NCBI RefSeq assembly: GCF_003149455.1
Contig: NZ_QFFK01000001.1
Coordinates: forward strand, 873,935-937,934
Source of the DNA: Chitinophaga deserti
Lineage (GTDB): Bacteria > Bacteroidota > Bacteroidia > Chitinophagales > Chitinophagaceae
Direction of reading: 5' to 3'
Length of the DNA: 64,000 nucleotides
Below the pieces are notes generated by a model. The model was not told the origin of the DNA. It searched no databases and saw only the letters and a list, made by a program, of their open reading frames with translations. Position 1 is the first letter of the stretch; every line of letters begins with the position of its first letter. The translations under genes were made by a program, and so were the position numbers. Of this stretch, positions 8,922-15,968 are shown in pieces.

Positions 8922-9311
8922 AAGGAAAAGCGCGGATTTATATACTATAGGGTACCATTACAGTAAGATTTGAGTAAGTATGCATTTGTGCCCGGATAAC
9001 CCCTGAGATATGAACAGAAATGGCCCCCGCAGAGGGAGCCATGTAATACCGGTGAAGGTATTTCCATATCCAGAACGATTCTTTGCGCGGGATGCAGTGG
9101 TTAATATTAACACGTATGCGTCCTCGCCGTAAGGCGGTTAATTTCTCATGTCTTGTTAATTGTAAACCGGGAAAAGGGGCCGGGCTTTCTGGCCCGGACG
9201 GAAGCCGGTACCACATTACAAAGGTGCCCAATTGACAGGATGGCGGCAATACCCACAAGTGAGTATTTTTCCCCGGGAACATATACCCTACCATATTAGT
9301 AGATTAATCAT

Positions 9312-9319
9312 TATCTTTG
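9312..9319 (+). promoter_or_regulatory. Promoter -7 box before the AhpD-like gene
   Basis: TATCTTTG is a perfect TAnnTTTG box about 60 nt before the ATG at 9382. I see no TTTG or TTG at the expected upstream distance, so only half of the promoter is supported. Confidence 0.35.
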
Positions 9320-9381
9320 CTGGACAGCGAAAGGGGGATATTTCGTATCTTTAACCTTATCCGTTGATAAGATACGATCTT

Positions 9382-9726
9382 ATGAGCCAACTGGTAGAAG
9401 AATTTGACGCATACCGGAGCAAAATGAATGAAGTGATCCTTGGAAAGCAGAACCTGGTGATCAACCGGCTGTTCAACCTGGATACAAATACATATGCCGA
9501 AGGCACCTTACCTGTGAAAACGAAGGAATTGCTGGGCCTGGTGGCTTCTATGGTGCTCCGGTGCGACGATTGCATTAAATATCATCTGGGAAAGTGCCAT
9601 GAGCAGGGAGTATCCACACAGGAAATATACGAGGTTTTTGCGGTGGCGAATATAGTAGGCGGCACAATTGTAATTCCTCATACCAGGCGCGCAGCGGAAT
9701 ATTGGGAAGAACTGATCAATTCGTAA
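9382..9726 (+). CDS. Carboxymuconolactone decarboxylase / AhpD-like protein
   Basis: A 114-residue helical protein of the AhpD/CMD family. The diagnostic redox motif CDDCIKYHL (CxxC followed by His) is present, as in AhpD-type alkylhydroperoxidases that use a Cys pair and a proton-relay His; the Glu-rich half before it is also typical. I chose ATG 9382 (MSQLVEEFD) over an in-frame TTG 18 nt upstream. The 2-oxoacid:ferredoxin oxidoreductase beta gene follows after 32 nt on the same strand, so the two are probably transcribed together; a link to oxidative protection of that oxygen-sensitive enzyme is plausible but inferred. Confidence 0.85.
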   Translation: MSQLVEEFDAYRSKMNEVILGKQNLVINRLFNLDTNTYAEGTLPVKTKELLGLVASMVLRCDDCIKYHLGKCHEQGVSTQEIYEVFAVANIVGGTIVIPHTRRAAEYWEELINS

Positions 9727-9758
9727 CTTTACATTCCAAACTTTATATATACAAATCA

Positions 9759-10796
9759 ATGTCAACAGCTACTGCTTCTCCGCAGCCATTAACGGCAAAA
9801 GATTTTGCAACCGACCAGGAAGTTCGCTGGTGCCCGGGTTGCGGGGATTACTCCATATTAAAACAGGTGCAAACCATTATGCCCGGCCTGGGCATACCCC
9901 GTGAAAACATCGTGATCGTATCCGGCATCGGATGCTCATCCCGTTTTCCTTATTACATGAACACATATGGCATGCACTCGATCCACGGGCGCGCCACAGC
10001 AATCGCCTCCGGCCTCAAAGCCACCAGGCCTGAGCTGAGCGTTTGGATCGTAACGGGCGACGGCGACGGGCTTTCCATCGGCGGTAACCACACCATCCAC
10101 CTGCTGCGCCGTAATTTCGATGTGAACATCATGCTGTTCAACAACCAGATTTACGGTCTTACCAAAGGACAATACTCCCCTACTTCAGAAACCAATAAAG
10201 TCACCAAGAGCACTCCATACGGCAGTATCGACCATCCGTTTAACCCCATGGCACTTGCACTGGGGGCAGATGCTACGTTTATTGCCCGTAGTATGGACCG
10301 CGATCCCAAGCACCTCCAGGAGATGCTGAAACGCAGCCATGCTCACAAGGGTGCTTCTTTCCTCGAAATCTATCAGAACTGCAACATCTTCAACGATGGC
10401 GCTTTTGAAGTATTTACAGAGAAGTCCAGCAAGGCAGACAATTCCCTGTTCGTTGAGCAGGGCCAGCCGCTGATCTTTGGTGCACAGAAAAACCTGGGTA
10501 TACGCCTCGACGGGCATAAGCCTGTAGTGGTAGATCTGAACGAAGGACAGTTCAGTGCTTCCGACCTCTGGATTCACGACGAACAGGATTTCGGCAAAGC
10601 ACAGATCCTCACCCGTATGTTCGACGATGCCCGGATCGAAGGGCACCTGCCCCGTCCGTTTGGGGTGTTTTACCAGATCTTCCGTCCTACCTACGACGAA
10701 ATCATGGCCGCCCAGCTGGAAGAAGCCACTGCAAAGCGTGGTCCCGGCAGCCTCGATAAACTCCTGGCAGGTAATGAAACCTGGACAATCGCTTAA
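9759..10796 (+). CDS. korB: 2-oxoacid:ferredoxin oxidoreductase, beta subunit
   Basis: Thiamine-diphosphate-binding beta subunit (345 residues) of a 2-oxoglutarate/2-oxoacid:ferredoxin oxidoreductase, which converts 2-oxoacids plus CoA to acyl-CoA with reduction of ferredoxin. Seen: CPGCGDYS and GIGCSSR near the N-terminus, expected to hold the proximal 4Fe-4S cluster, and the ThDP/Mg motif GDGDGLSIGG ending in the NNQIYGLTKGQ segment. The frame is open 19 codons further upstream, into the preceding gene, but MSTATASPQP is the natural start. In most genomes the alpha (pyrimidine-binding plus gamma) subunit gene is directly upstream; here it is absent from the whole window. The gene ends at a strong terminator. 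Confidence 0.92.
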   Translation: MSTATASPQPLTAKDFATDQEVRWCPGCGDYSILKQVQTIMPGLGIPRENIVIVSGIGCSSRFPYYMNTYGMHSIHGRATAIASGLKATRPELSVWIVTGDGDGLSIGGNHTIHLLRRNFDVNIMLFNNQIYGLTKGQYSPTSETNKVTKSTPYGSIDHPFNPMALALGADATFIARSMDRDPKHLQEMLKRSHAHKGASFLEIYQNCNIFNDGAFEVFTEKSSKADNSLFVEQGQPLIFGAQKNLGIRLDGHKPVVVDLNEGQFSASDLWIHDEQDFGKAQILTRMFDDARIEGHLPRPFGVFYQIFRPTYDEIMAAQLEEATAKRGPGSLDKLLAGNETWTIA

Positions 10797-10821
10797 TACA
10801 TTCACGAGTTATTATATCAAA

Positions 10822-10847
10822 GGCCGCATACATTGCGGCCTTTTTTT
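10822..10847 (+). terminator. Terminator of the AhpD-like / korB unit
   Basis: GGCCGCA and TGCGGCC pair around a short loop and are followed by seven T. Confidence 0.85.
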
Positions 10848-10926
10848 ATATCAGGATTTCCGATTTGACGGAGTTCCTTTCTCACTGCGTAATACAAGCC
10901 ACCAGCATATAGCTACACTGATGTTG

Positions 10927-10950
10927 ATCTCCGATTTCCGGAGATGCATT
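10927..10950 (+). other. Hairpin in the gap before the DUF6934 gene
   Basis: ATCTCCG and CGGAGAT pair around a 5-nt loop, followed by a GC and five T. It looks like a second terminator or a leader hairpin about 75 nt upstream of the next ATG. Confidence 0.4.
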
Positions 10951-11023
10951 TTTATGCCGGGAAGATTCTTTACCGGATATTTGAATTGTTAACCTGCCCG
11001 ATAATTATTTAAACCATTGTTTT

Positions 11024-11473
11024 ATGAACCTGGATTCTTATCCGGTGATTTCATCTGAAGATTTGTTAACACATACTTTTATAAGTGAGGGCCCGAAAGG
11101 GCAGATATTGAAACGAATCGAATTTCAATGTTGTGATCAAAACCAGTTTAACCTGGCCTTTGGAAACTGGAAGAATGCAAATCAAACATTGGATGATTTA
11201 GCGCGGAGTAATAATAATGATCGCGATAAAATTCTTGCTACCGTGGCCAAGGCAATTATGCTTTTCCTGGATGCATTTCCGGATACAAGAATTGAAGTCC
11301 GTGGCAGCACTTCATCGAGAACAAGATTATATCAGATTAAAGTGGTACAGCATTTACTTAGAATTCGGGAAAATTATGTTGTTCAAGGTTTAAAAGATAA
11401 TGAATGGAAAAACTTTGACAGCAACGAGAACTACTCAGCATTATCGTTAATCACCAGAACTGAGGTCAAATGA
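11024..11473 (+). CDS. DUF6934 family protein
   Basis: A 149-residue protein of the Bacteroidota family I know as DUF6934: start MNLDSYP, then an SEGPKGQI strand, NLAFGNW, a D-DLARSNNNDRDKILATVAK helix and the conserved GSTSSRTRLYQ segment. No catalytic motif is known to me for this family. The gene is visibly richer in A+T than its neighbours and is followed after 62 nt by a very small acidic/basic protein. Members of this family occur as small accessory modules, so horizontal acquisition is possible. Function unknown; a toxin-antitoxin-like or defence role is a guess only. Confidence 0.75.
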   Translation: MNLDSYPVISSEDLLTHTFISEGPKGQILKRIEFQCCDQNQFNLAFGNWKNANQTLDDLARSNNNDRDKILATVAKAIMLFLDAFPDTRIEVRGSTSSRTRLYQIKVVQHLLRIRENYVVQGLKDNEWKNFDSNENYSALSLITRTEVK

Positions 11474-11535
11474 AACGGATGCTGTTACGTCAATAAATGC
11501 TTGTGATACTTGTTTACTCAAAAACAAATTAAATC

Positions 11536-11721
11536 ATGAAAAAAGAAACAAAGAAGGAAGAAAATCAGGAACCGTTTGATCTTAAAAAATGGATGGAAAG
11601 AGAATCTGCAAATGACAAAATAATGCCAAATGATTATTTTCCTGATTCCAGCAACCATCCATTCTTTAAACGAAAAAGGGAAGAGGCAATTAAATTTGCA
11701 GCCAAACATCCTCACCGCTAA
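11536..11721 (+). CDS. Small charged protein next to DUF6934
   Basis: A 61-residue soluble protein with no signal peptide. The first 30 residues are Lys/Glu-rich and probably helical; then comes a Pro/Asp stretch (MPNDYFPDSSNHPFF) and a basic tail KRKREEAIKFAAKHPHR. It shares the low G+C of the DUF6934 gene 62 nt upstream and sits before a common terminator. I do not recognise a family; composition and position make it a plausible partner (for example antitoxin or adaptor), not more. Confidence 0.6.
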   Translation: MKKETKKEENQEPFDLKKWMERESANDKIMPNDYFPDSSNHPFFKRKREEAIKFAAKHPHR

Positions 11722-11772
11722 ATACTAAAAAAGTATTTGCACCTCCTGCTGTGCCTGATGCTATGCAATTTA

Positions 11773-11806
11773 AAGGTGTGCATTCAACAGTTTGATTGCA
11801 CACCTT
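11773..11806. terminator. Bidirectional terminator
   Basis: AAGGTGTGCA and TGCACACCTT form a perfect 10-bp stem around a 14-nt loop between the converging small protein and LysE genes. Confidence 0.65.
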
Positions 11807-11826
11807 CAAAATAAATACGTGAATTA

Positions 11827-12465
11827 CTAGTGCGAAAAATCACCACCACCAAAGAGCACCTGGTATAGCAGTGCAAGGCCGAAGATGATCATGCATACTC
11901 CGGCTATGCGGTTGAGCCAGTGTACATTGGTAAGTGTGAGTTTATGACGGATTTTGTCGGATACGAATACTTTGAGAACATCGGCTGCCAGTACAAACAA
12001 TAAGCAAACGCTGTACATGGTAACCCGGTAGCTGACATCCAGCGGGGCATTGGCCACACATACGCCCAGCCAGAACAGGATCACTCCCGGGTTAAGGGTA
12101 TTCATGAGGAAGCCCCCTAACCAGATCTTGGCATAATCGCGTGTACGGAACATTTCCGGACGCTCATCACCTGTGGTAAGTCTTACCTTTTTAAAGAACA
12201 GGCCATAAACACCCATGCAGATGAGGAGGATGCCCCCGCTGATTCCAATGATCCGTGTATGGCTTCCTAAATTGCTGATAAAAGATGATGCAAGATTCCC
12301 CAGCAGTACAAACATGATATCACTGGCGGATACGCCGAGGGCAAAACTAATCCCCGCACGCCATCCGTTGCTGATGCTGTACTTAATAATAGCGAAAATC
12401 ACCGGTCCTACCGAGACCGATAAAAACACGCCTAAACCTAACCCTGCGATAATGGCGGCAGTCAT
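11827..12465 (-). CDS. LysE family translocator
   Basis: Inner-membrane exporter of 212 residues in the LysE/RhtB superfamily, which expels amino acids or related small molecules by proton exchange. The N-terminal signature GVFLSVSVGPVIFAI is followed by a conserved GISFALGVSASD loop; about six helices are visible, with LGGFLMNTLNPGVILFW carrying the second-half NP motif. It starts 11 nt after the stop of the GH3-like gene on the same strand, indicating an operon. That pairing suggests export of an amino acid or amino-acid conjugate linked to the synthetase; substrate not determinable here. Confidence 0.88.
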   Translation of the reverse strand: MTAAIIAGLGLGVFLSVSVGPVIFAIIKYSISNGWRAGISFALGVSASDIMFVLLGNLASSFISNLGSHTRIIGISGGILLICMGVYGLFFKKVRLTTGDERPEMFRTRDYAKIWLGGFLMNTLNPGVILFWLGVCVANAPLDVSYRVTMYSVCLLFVLAADVLKVFVSDKIRHKLTLTNVHWLNRIAGVCMIIFGLALLYQVLFGGGDFSH

Positions 12466-12476
12466 TCCCGGAACGC

Positions 12477-14018
12477 TTAGGCTTTAACGCCTGCTTTGGT
12501 GATGAGGAATTGTTCCCAGTCTTTGAGCTTTTCGCCCTTCAGTACGCGCGGGAACTTGTTCATGGCTCCTTCTTTGCCTTTACAACGCAGGTAATCGATA
12601 AATACCTCGTTAGGCATGATTTCCACGAAAATATCTTTCAATGCGGAGGTTCTTTCCACCGCATAGTCGTCGTTTACCTCGCTAAGGGTCTGATCAATGA
12701 TCTCCCTTACTTTGGCGGCATCTACATTGGATGCATCAGTTCCGATGTACCACCGGTGAGCAAAAAGATTCTCGTAAGGGAACCCTGCCACAGTGAACTC
12801 GCGGATGGTAATACCCAGCTTCTTCTGCACGGTATCGATCGCTTTGTTCATGTTATCGATACTCATATGCTCACCCGCCAGGCTCAGGAACTGTTTCGTA
12901 CGGCCTACAATCACGATCTCATGCTCCTTCACGGAAGTGAACTTCACAACGTCGCCGATAAGGTAACGCCATGCACCGGAGCAGGTAGAGAGCATAACGG
13001 CGTATTCCTGATCTTCCACCACTTCATGAATCATGTATGATTTGGGATTCGGCTTTACTTCACCGTCCGCATCAAAATTCTCTTCGTTGAAAGGAATGAA
13101 TTCATAGAAGATACCCGTGTTCAGTACCAGCTTAATGCCTTTAACTCCCGGGCGTGCCTGGAAGCCGAAAGAGCCTTCGGAGGCCATGTAAGTCTCAATG
13201 AAGGTAATGGGCTTACCCAGCAGGCGCTGGAAGCTGTCGCGGTAAGGCTCAAAGCTCACCCCGCCATGGATATATATAGCCAGGTTAGGCCATATTTCAT
13301 GAATATGCTTAACGTTATGGTACTTGATGATTTCTTCGAGTACGATCTGTACCCAGGCAGGAACACCGCAAACCGTACCTACATCCCACTGGGGGGCTTT
13401 CCGTACGATCAGCTTGATACGCTGTTCCCAATTGGGCTTACGGGAAATCTGGTTGCCGGGTTTATAAAAGCGGCGGAACCATTTGGGGATATTCTTGGCC
13501 TGGATGCCACTCATATCTCCTTCATAGTAATCCCCTTTCTCAAACAGGCTGGTAGTGCCCCCGAGCATGAGGATACCCTTGGTGAACGATTTCGGCGGTA
13601 CGTTAAAGTTAGCCATGGAATACAGCTGCTTCACACCCACCTTTTTCACCGTCTTCAGCATGTCCCTAGTTACAGGAATATGCTTGCTGGCAGATTCTGA
13701 TGTTCCGGAGCTAAGGGCGAAGTACTTGATCTTCTCCGGCCAGCTTACATTGGCTACCCCTTCCAGGCATTTATACCACCACTCGGAATGCATCTTGTTG
13801 TAGTTATGCACAGGCACCGACTGCCGGAAACGGGTTACCCAATTGGGGGCATGCAGGATGTCCTCAAACTGATAATGTTCGCCGAACTGCGTATGCTTCG
13901 CTTTTTCCATCAACCGGCGCAATACCTGCATCTGGTATTGTCGCGGTGTCCCCAGTTTAAAAGTGAACTGTTTCCTGATTCTGAGGGATCTGGATATAAG
14001 GTTACCAATAATGGCCAT
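12477..14018 (-). CDS. GH3-family acyl acid-amido synthetase
   Basis: A 513-residue member of the GH3 branch of the ANL adenylating superfamily. In plants GH3 enzymes activate an acyl acid (jasmonate, indole-acetate) with ATP and join it to an amino acid; bacterial homologues are widespread in Bacteroidota but poorly studied. Seen: the ATP-loop-like ALSSGTSESASKHIPVT, a central YMASEGSFGFQ segment, and the YLIGDVVKF region ending the large domain before a C-terminal subdomain. Cytosolic, no signal peptide. It lies upstream of lysE with an 11-nt gap and has its own divergent promoter region shared with the inositol monophosphatase gene. Confidence 0.88.
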   Translation of the reverse strand: MAIIGNLISRSLRIRKQFTFKLGTPRQYQMQVLRRLMEKAKHTQFGEHYQFEDILHAPNWVTRFRQSVPVHNYNKMHSEWWYKCLEGVANVSWPEKIKYFALSSGTSESASKHIPVTRDMLKTVKKVGVKQLYSMANFNVPPKSFTKGILMLGGTTSLFEKGDYYEGDMSGIQAKNIPKWFRRFYKPGNQISRKPNWEQRIKLIVRKAPQWDVGTVCGVPAWVQIVLEEIIKYHNVKHIHEIWPNLAIYIHGGVSFEPYRDSFQRLLGKPITFIETYMASEGSFGFQARPGVKGIKLVLNTGIFYEFIPFNEENFDADGEVKPNPKSYMIHEVVEDQEYAVMLSTCSGAWRYLIGDVVKFTSVKEHEIVIVGRTKQFLSLAGEHMSIDNMNKAIDTVQKKLGITIREFTVAGFPYENLFAHRWYIGTDASNVDAAKVREIIDQTLSEVNDDYAVERTSALKDIFVEIMPNEVFIDYLRCKGKEGAMNKFPRVLKGEKLKDWEQFLITKAGVKA

Positions 14019-14091
14019 TAATCGCGGATTCTAGTTTTAAAAAGCAAAAATAGTTAATTCGTTGTAATTCGGGGAAGTTGGCTAAGCTTCG

Positions 14092-14099
14092 TACATTTG
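14092..14099 (+). promoter_or_regulatory. Promoter -7 box just before the IMPase gene
   Basis: TACATTTG is a perfect TAnnTTTG box ending 4 nt before the ATG at 14104, so the transcript may be leaderless or start with only a few bases. No clear upstream TTTG is seen. Confidence 0.4.
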
Positions 14100-14103
14100 C
14101 GCC

Positions 14104-14877
14104 ATGTTGAAAACTACGTTACTCAAAGCTACTGAAGCCGGGGCAAAAGTTTTGCAGGAATATTTTAACGGTACTTTCACGATTTCCCATAAGAGTACGG
14201 TCAACGACCTGGTGACCGAGGCTGATAAAAAGGCTGAAGAAGCCATCATCAACGTTATCCGGGCAGATTACCCCGACCATTTTATCCTTAGTGAGGAAGC
14301 CGGAGCCCTTGAAACTGCCTCCGATATTAAATGGATCATCGACCCTATCGATGGTACCGTCAATTTCGCCCATGGCATCCCCCTCTGCTGCGTAAGCATC
14401 GGGGTAGAGCAGGATGGCGAAATGATCCTCGGAGCCGTGTATAACCCGGTTATGAACGAGCTGTTCTTTGCCCAGAAGGGCTTTGGAGCCACGCTCAACG
14501 ACCGTAAAATCTCCGTTTCCGCTAAAGCCAACCTGGCCAATGCCTGTCTTGTAACCGGTTTCCCATATCAATTCGAAAACTCCACCCGCAACCCTATGGC
14601 TACCCTCCAGTCGTTCGTACAGCAGGGCCTTCCCGTACGGCGCCTCGGCTCCGCAGCCATCGACCTTTGCTGGGTTGCCTGTGGCCGATTCGACGGGTTC
14701 TGGGAACACCACCTTAACGCATGGGATTCCGCTGCCGGATACCTCATTGTTCAGGAAGCAGGCGGGAAAGTGACAGATTTCGAAGGAAAAGCTTATTCCC
14801 CCTACCAACCGCACATCCTCGCTACCAACGGCCATATTCACCAGGGCATGCTGGAAGCGATCAACCGTATTCAATAA
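14104..14877 (+). CDS. suhB: Inositol monophosphatase family protein
   Basis: A 257-residue Mg-dependent phosphatase of the IMPase/SuhB family. All metal sites are seen: Glu in LSEEAG, the DPIDGTVNF motif, and the C-terminal WDSAAG with the third Asp. Such enzymes hydrolyse inositol-1-phosphate or related sugar phosphates; some members act on 3'-phosphoadenosine 5'-phosphate, and SuhB also has an RNA-polymerase role in enterobacteria that should not be assumed here. thiL follows after 3 nt, so the two genes form an operon ended by the terminator at 15931. Confidence 0.92.
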   Translation: MLKTTLLKATEAGAKVLQEYFNGTFTISHKSTVNDLVTEADKKAEEAIINVIRADYPDHFILSEEAGALETASDIKWIIDPIDGTVNFAHGIPLCCVSIGVEQDGEMILGAVYNPVMNELFFAQKGFGATLNDRKISVSAKANLANACLVTGFPYQFENSTRNPMATLQSFVQQGLPVRRLGSAAIDLCWVACGRFDGFWEHHLNAWDSAAGYLIVQEAGGKVTDFEGKAYSPYQPHILATNGHIHQGMLEAINRIQ

Positions 14878-14880
14878 ATC

Positions 14881-15909
14881 ATGGAAGAGAGAACTGAAAT
14901 AAATAACCTCGGGGAGTTCGGCCTTATCGACCACCTGACGCGTAATATTGAGATCCATAACGCCGGCACCATTCTCGGCGTGGGAGATGATGCCGCTGTG
15001 ATCGACCATTTCGGTAAACAAACCGTTGTTTCCACGGATATGCTTGTGGAAGGCATTCACTTTGACCTGATGTATACCCCGCTGAAGCATTTGGGATATA
15101 AGTCAGTGATTGTCAACCTTTCTGATATTTATGCGATGAACGCCGTGCCTACCCAGATCACCATGAGCATCGCATTCTCCAACCGCTTTTCCCTCGAAGC
15201 GCTCGAAGAGTTCTACGAAGGGGTGTATGCGGCCTGCGAACGTTATAACGTAGATCTCATCGGCGGTGACACTACTTCTTCCCAGAAAGGCTTCGTTATC
15301 AGCGTTACCGCTATCGGGGAAGTAGCTCCCGGTAAATTCGTAAAACGCTCTACCGCTCAAAAAGGCGACCTCCTCTGTGTTTCCGGCAATCTTGGTGCTG
15401 CCTACCTGGGCCTTACCATACTGGAGCGGGAAAAACAGATCTTCCTGGAGAACCCAAAAGTGCAGCCAGACCTTGAAAATCAAACATATATCATCGGCCG
15501 TCAGCTGAAACCTGAAGCCCGTCCCGATATTATAACTTTCCTGGCCGAAAAGGAGATCCTTCCCACTTCCATGATGGATGTAAGCGACGGACTCAGCTCC
15601 GAAATACTCCACATCTGCCGCCAAAGCGAAGTAGGCTGCGTGCTTTACGAAGACAAGATCCCCGTACACGACGATGCCCGCCAAATGGCCATGCAATTCG
15701 GACTTGACCCTACCGCCTGTGCATTGAGCGGCGGGGAAGATTATGAGCTCCTTTTCACCATGAAACAGGAAGATTACGACAAGATCGTCCTCAACGAAGA
15801 GATTGCCGTGATCGGGTACATGACAGGCCCTGAAGAAGGTGCCCATATCATTACCCGCGGAGGTAACAAACACGAAATCACCGCTCAGGGATGGAACGCT
15901 TTCAAATAG
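14881..15909 (+). CDS. thiL: Thiamine-monophosphate kinase
   Basis: ThiL makes thiamine diphosphate from thiamine monophosphate and ATP, the last step of cofactor synthesis. The 342-residue protein shows the AIRS/PurM-like kinase motifs: GEFGLIDHL at the start, GVGDDAAVI, STDMLVEGIHF, LIGGDTTSS and MDVSDGLSSE. It is cytosolic and in an operon with the IMPase gene (3-nt gap). No thiamine synthesis genes and no TPP riboswitch are visible near it. ThDP is the cofactor of the KorB-type enzyme at 9759, though that is only a general link. Confidence 0.94.
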   Translation: MEERTEINNLGEFGLIDHLTRNIEIHNAGTILGVGDDAAVIDHFGKQTVVSTDMLVEGIHFDLMYTPLKHLGYKSVIVNLSDIYAMNAVPTQITMSIAFSNRFSLEALEEFYEGVYAACERYNVDLIGGDTTSSQKGFVISVTAIGEVAPGKFVKRSTAQKGDLLCVSGNLGAAYLGLTILEREKQIFLENPKVQPDLENQTYIIGRQLKPEARPDIITFLAEKEILPTSMMDVSDGLSSEILHICRQSEVGCVLYEDKIPVHDDARQMAMQFGLDPTACALSGGEDYELLFTMKQEDYDKIVLNEEIAVIGYMTGPEEGAHIITRGGNKHEITAQGWNAFK

Positions 15910-15930
15910 TGTAATTCCGCTATAAAATCA

Positions 15931-15966
15931 AAAAAGCCCGGTGCAGCAGTTGCACCGGGCTTTTTT
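15931..15966. terminator. Bidirectional terminator, thiL / GT39
   Basis: GCCCGGTGCA and TGCACCGGGC form a 10-bp stem with a 5-nt loop, flanked by A-run and T-run, so it works for both converging genes. Confidence 0.9.
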
Positions 15967-15968
15967 GA

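Larger units (their letters stand above)
8843..9381. other. Long non-coding gap with several hairpins
   Basis: About 540 bases with no credible gene. It begins with the repeated element at 8853-8921, then contains hairpins at 9020-9042 (ATGGC...GCCAT with an inner CCC/GGG), 9045-9062 (AATACC/GGTATT), 9125-9136 (CGCC-GTAA-GGCG) and 9180-9197 (CCGGGC/GCCCGG). The segment GATATG at 9007 can pair with CATATC at 9065, enclosing the first two hairpins. A TATCTTTG box near 9312 is the only promoter-like signal close to the next gene. Confidence 0.5.

Noticed and set aside
9000..9070. Possible TPP riboswitch (CTGAGA seen)
   Set aside because: The conserved partner segments of the TPP aptamer are missing; only the short CTGAGA string matches.
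8938..9294. 118-residue minus-strand open frame in the gap after the amidase gene
   Set aside because: Residue composition (many Trp, His, Pro, Met) and overlap with several hairpins make it a chance frame; no signal, motif or start context.
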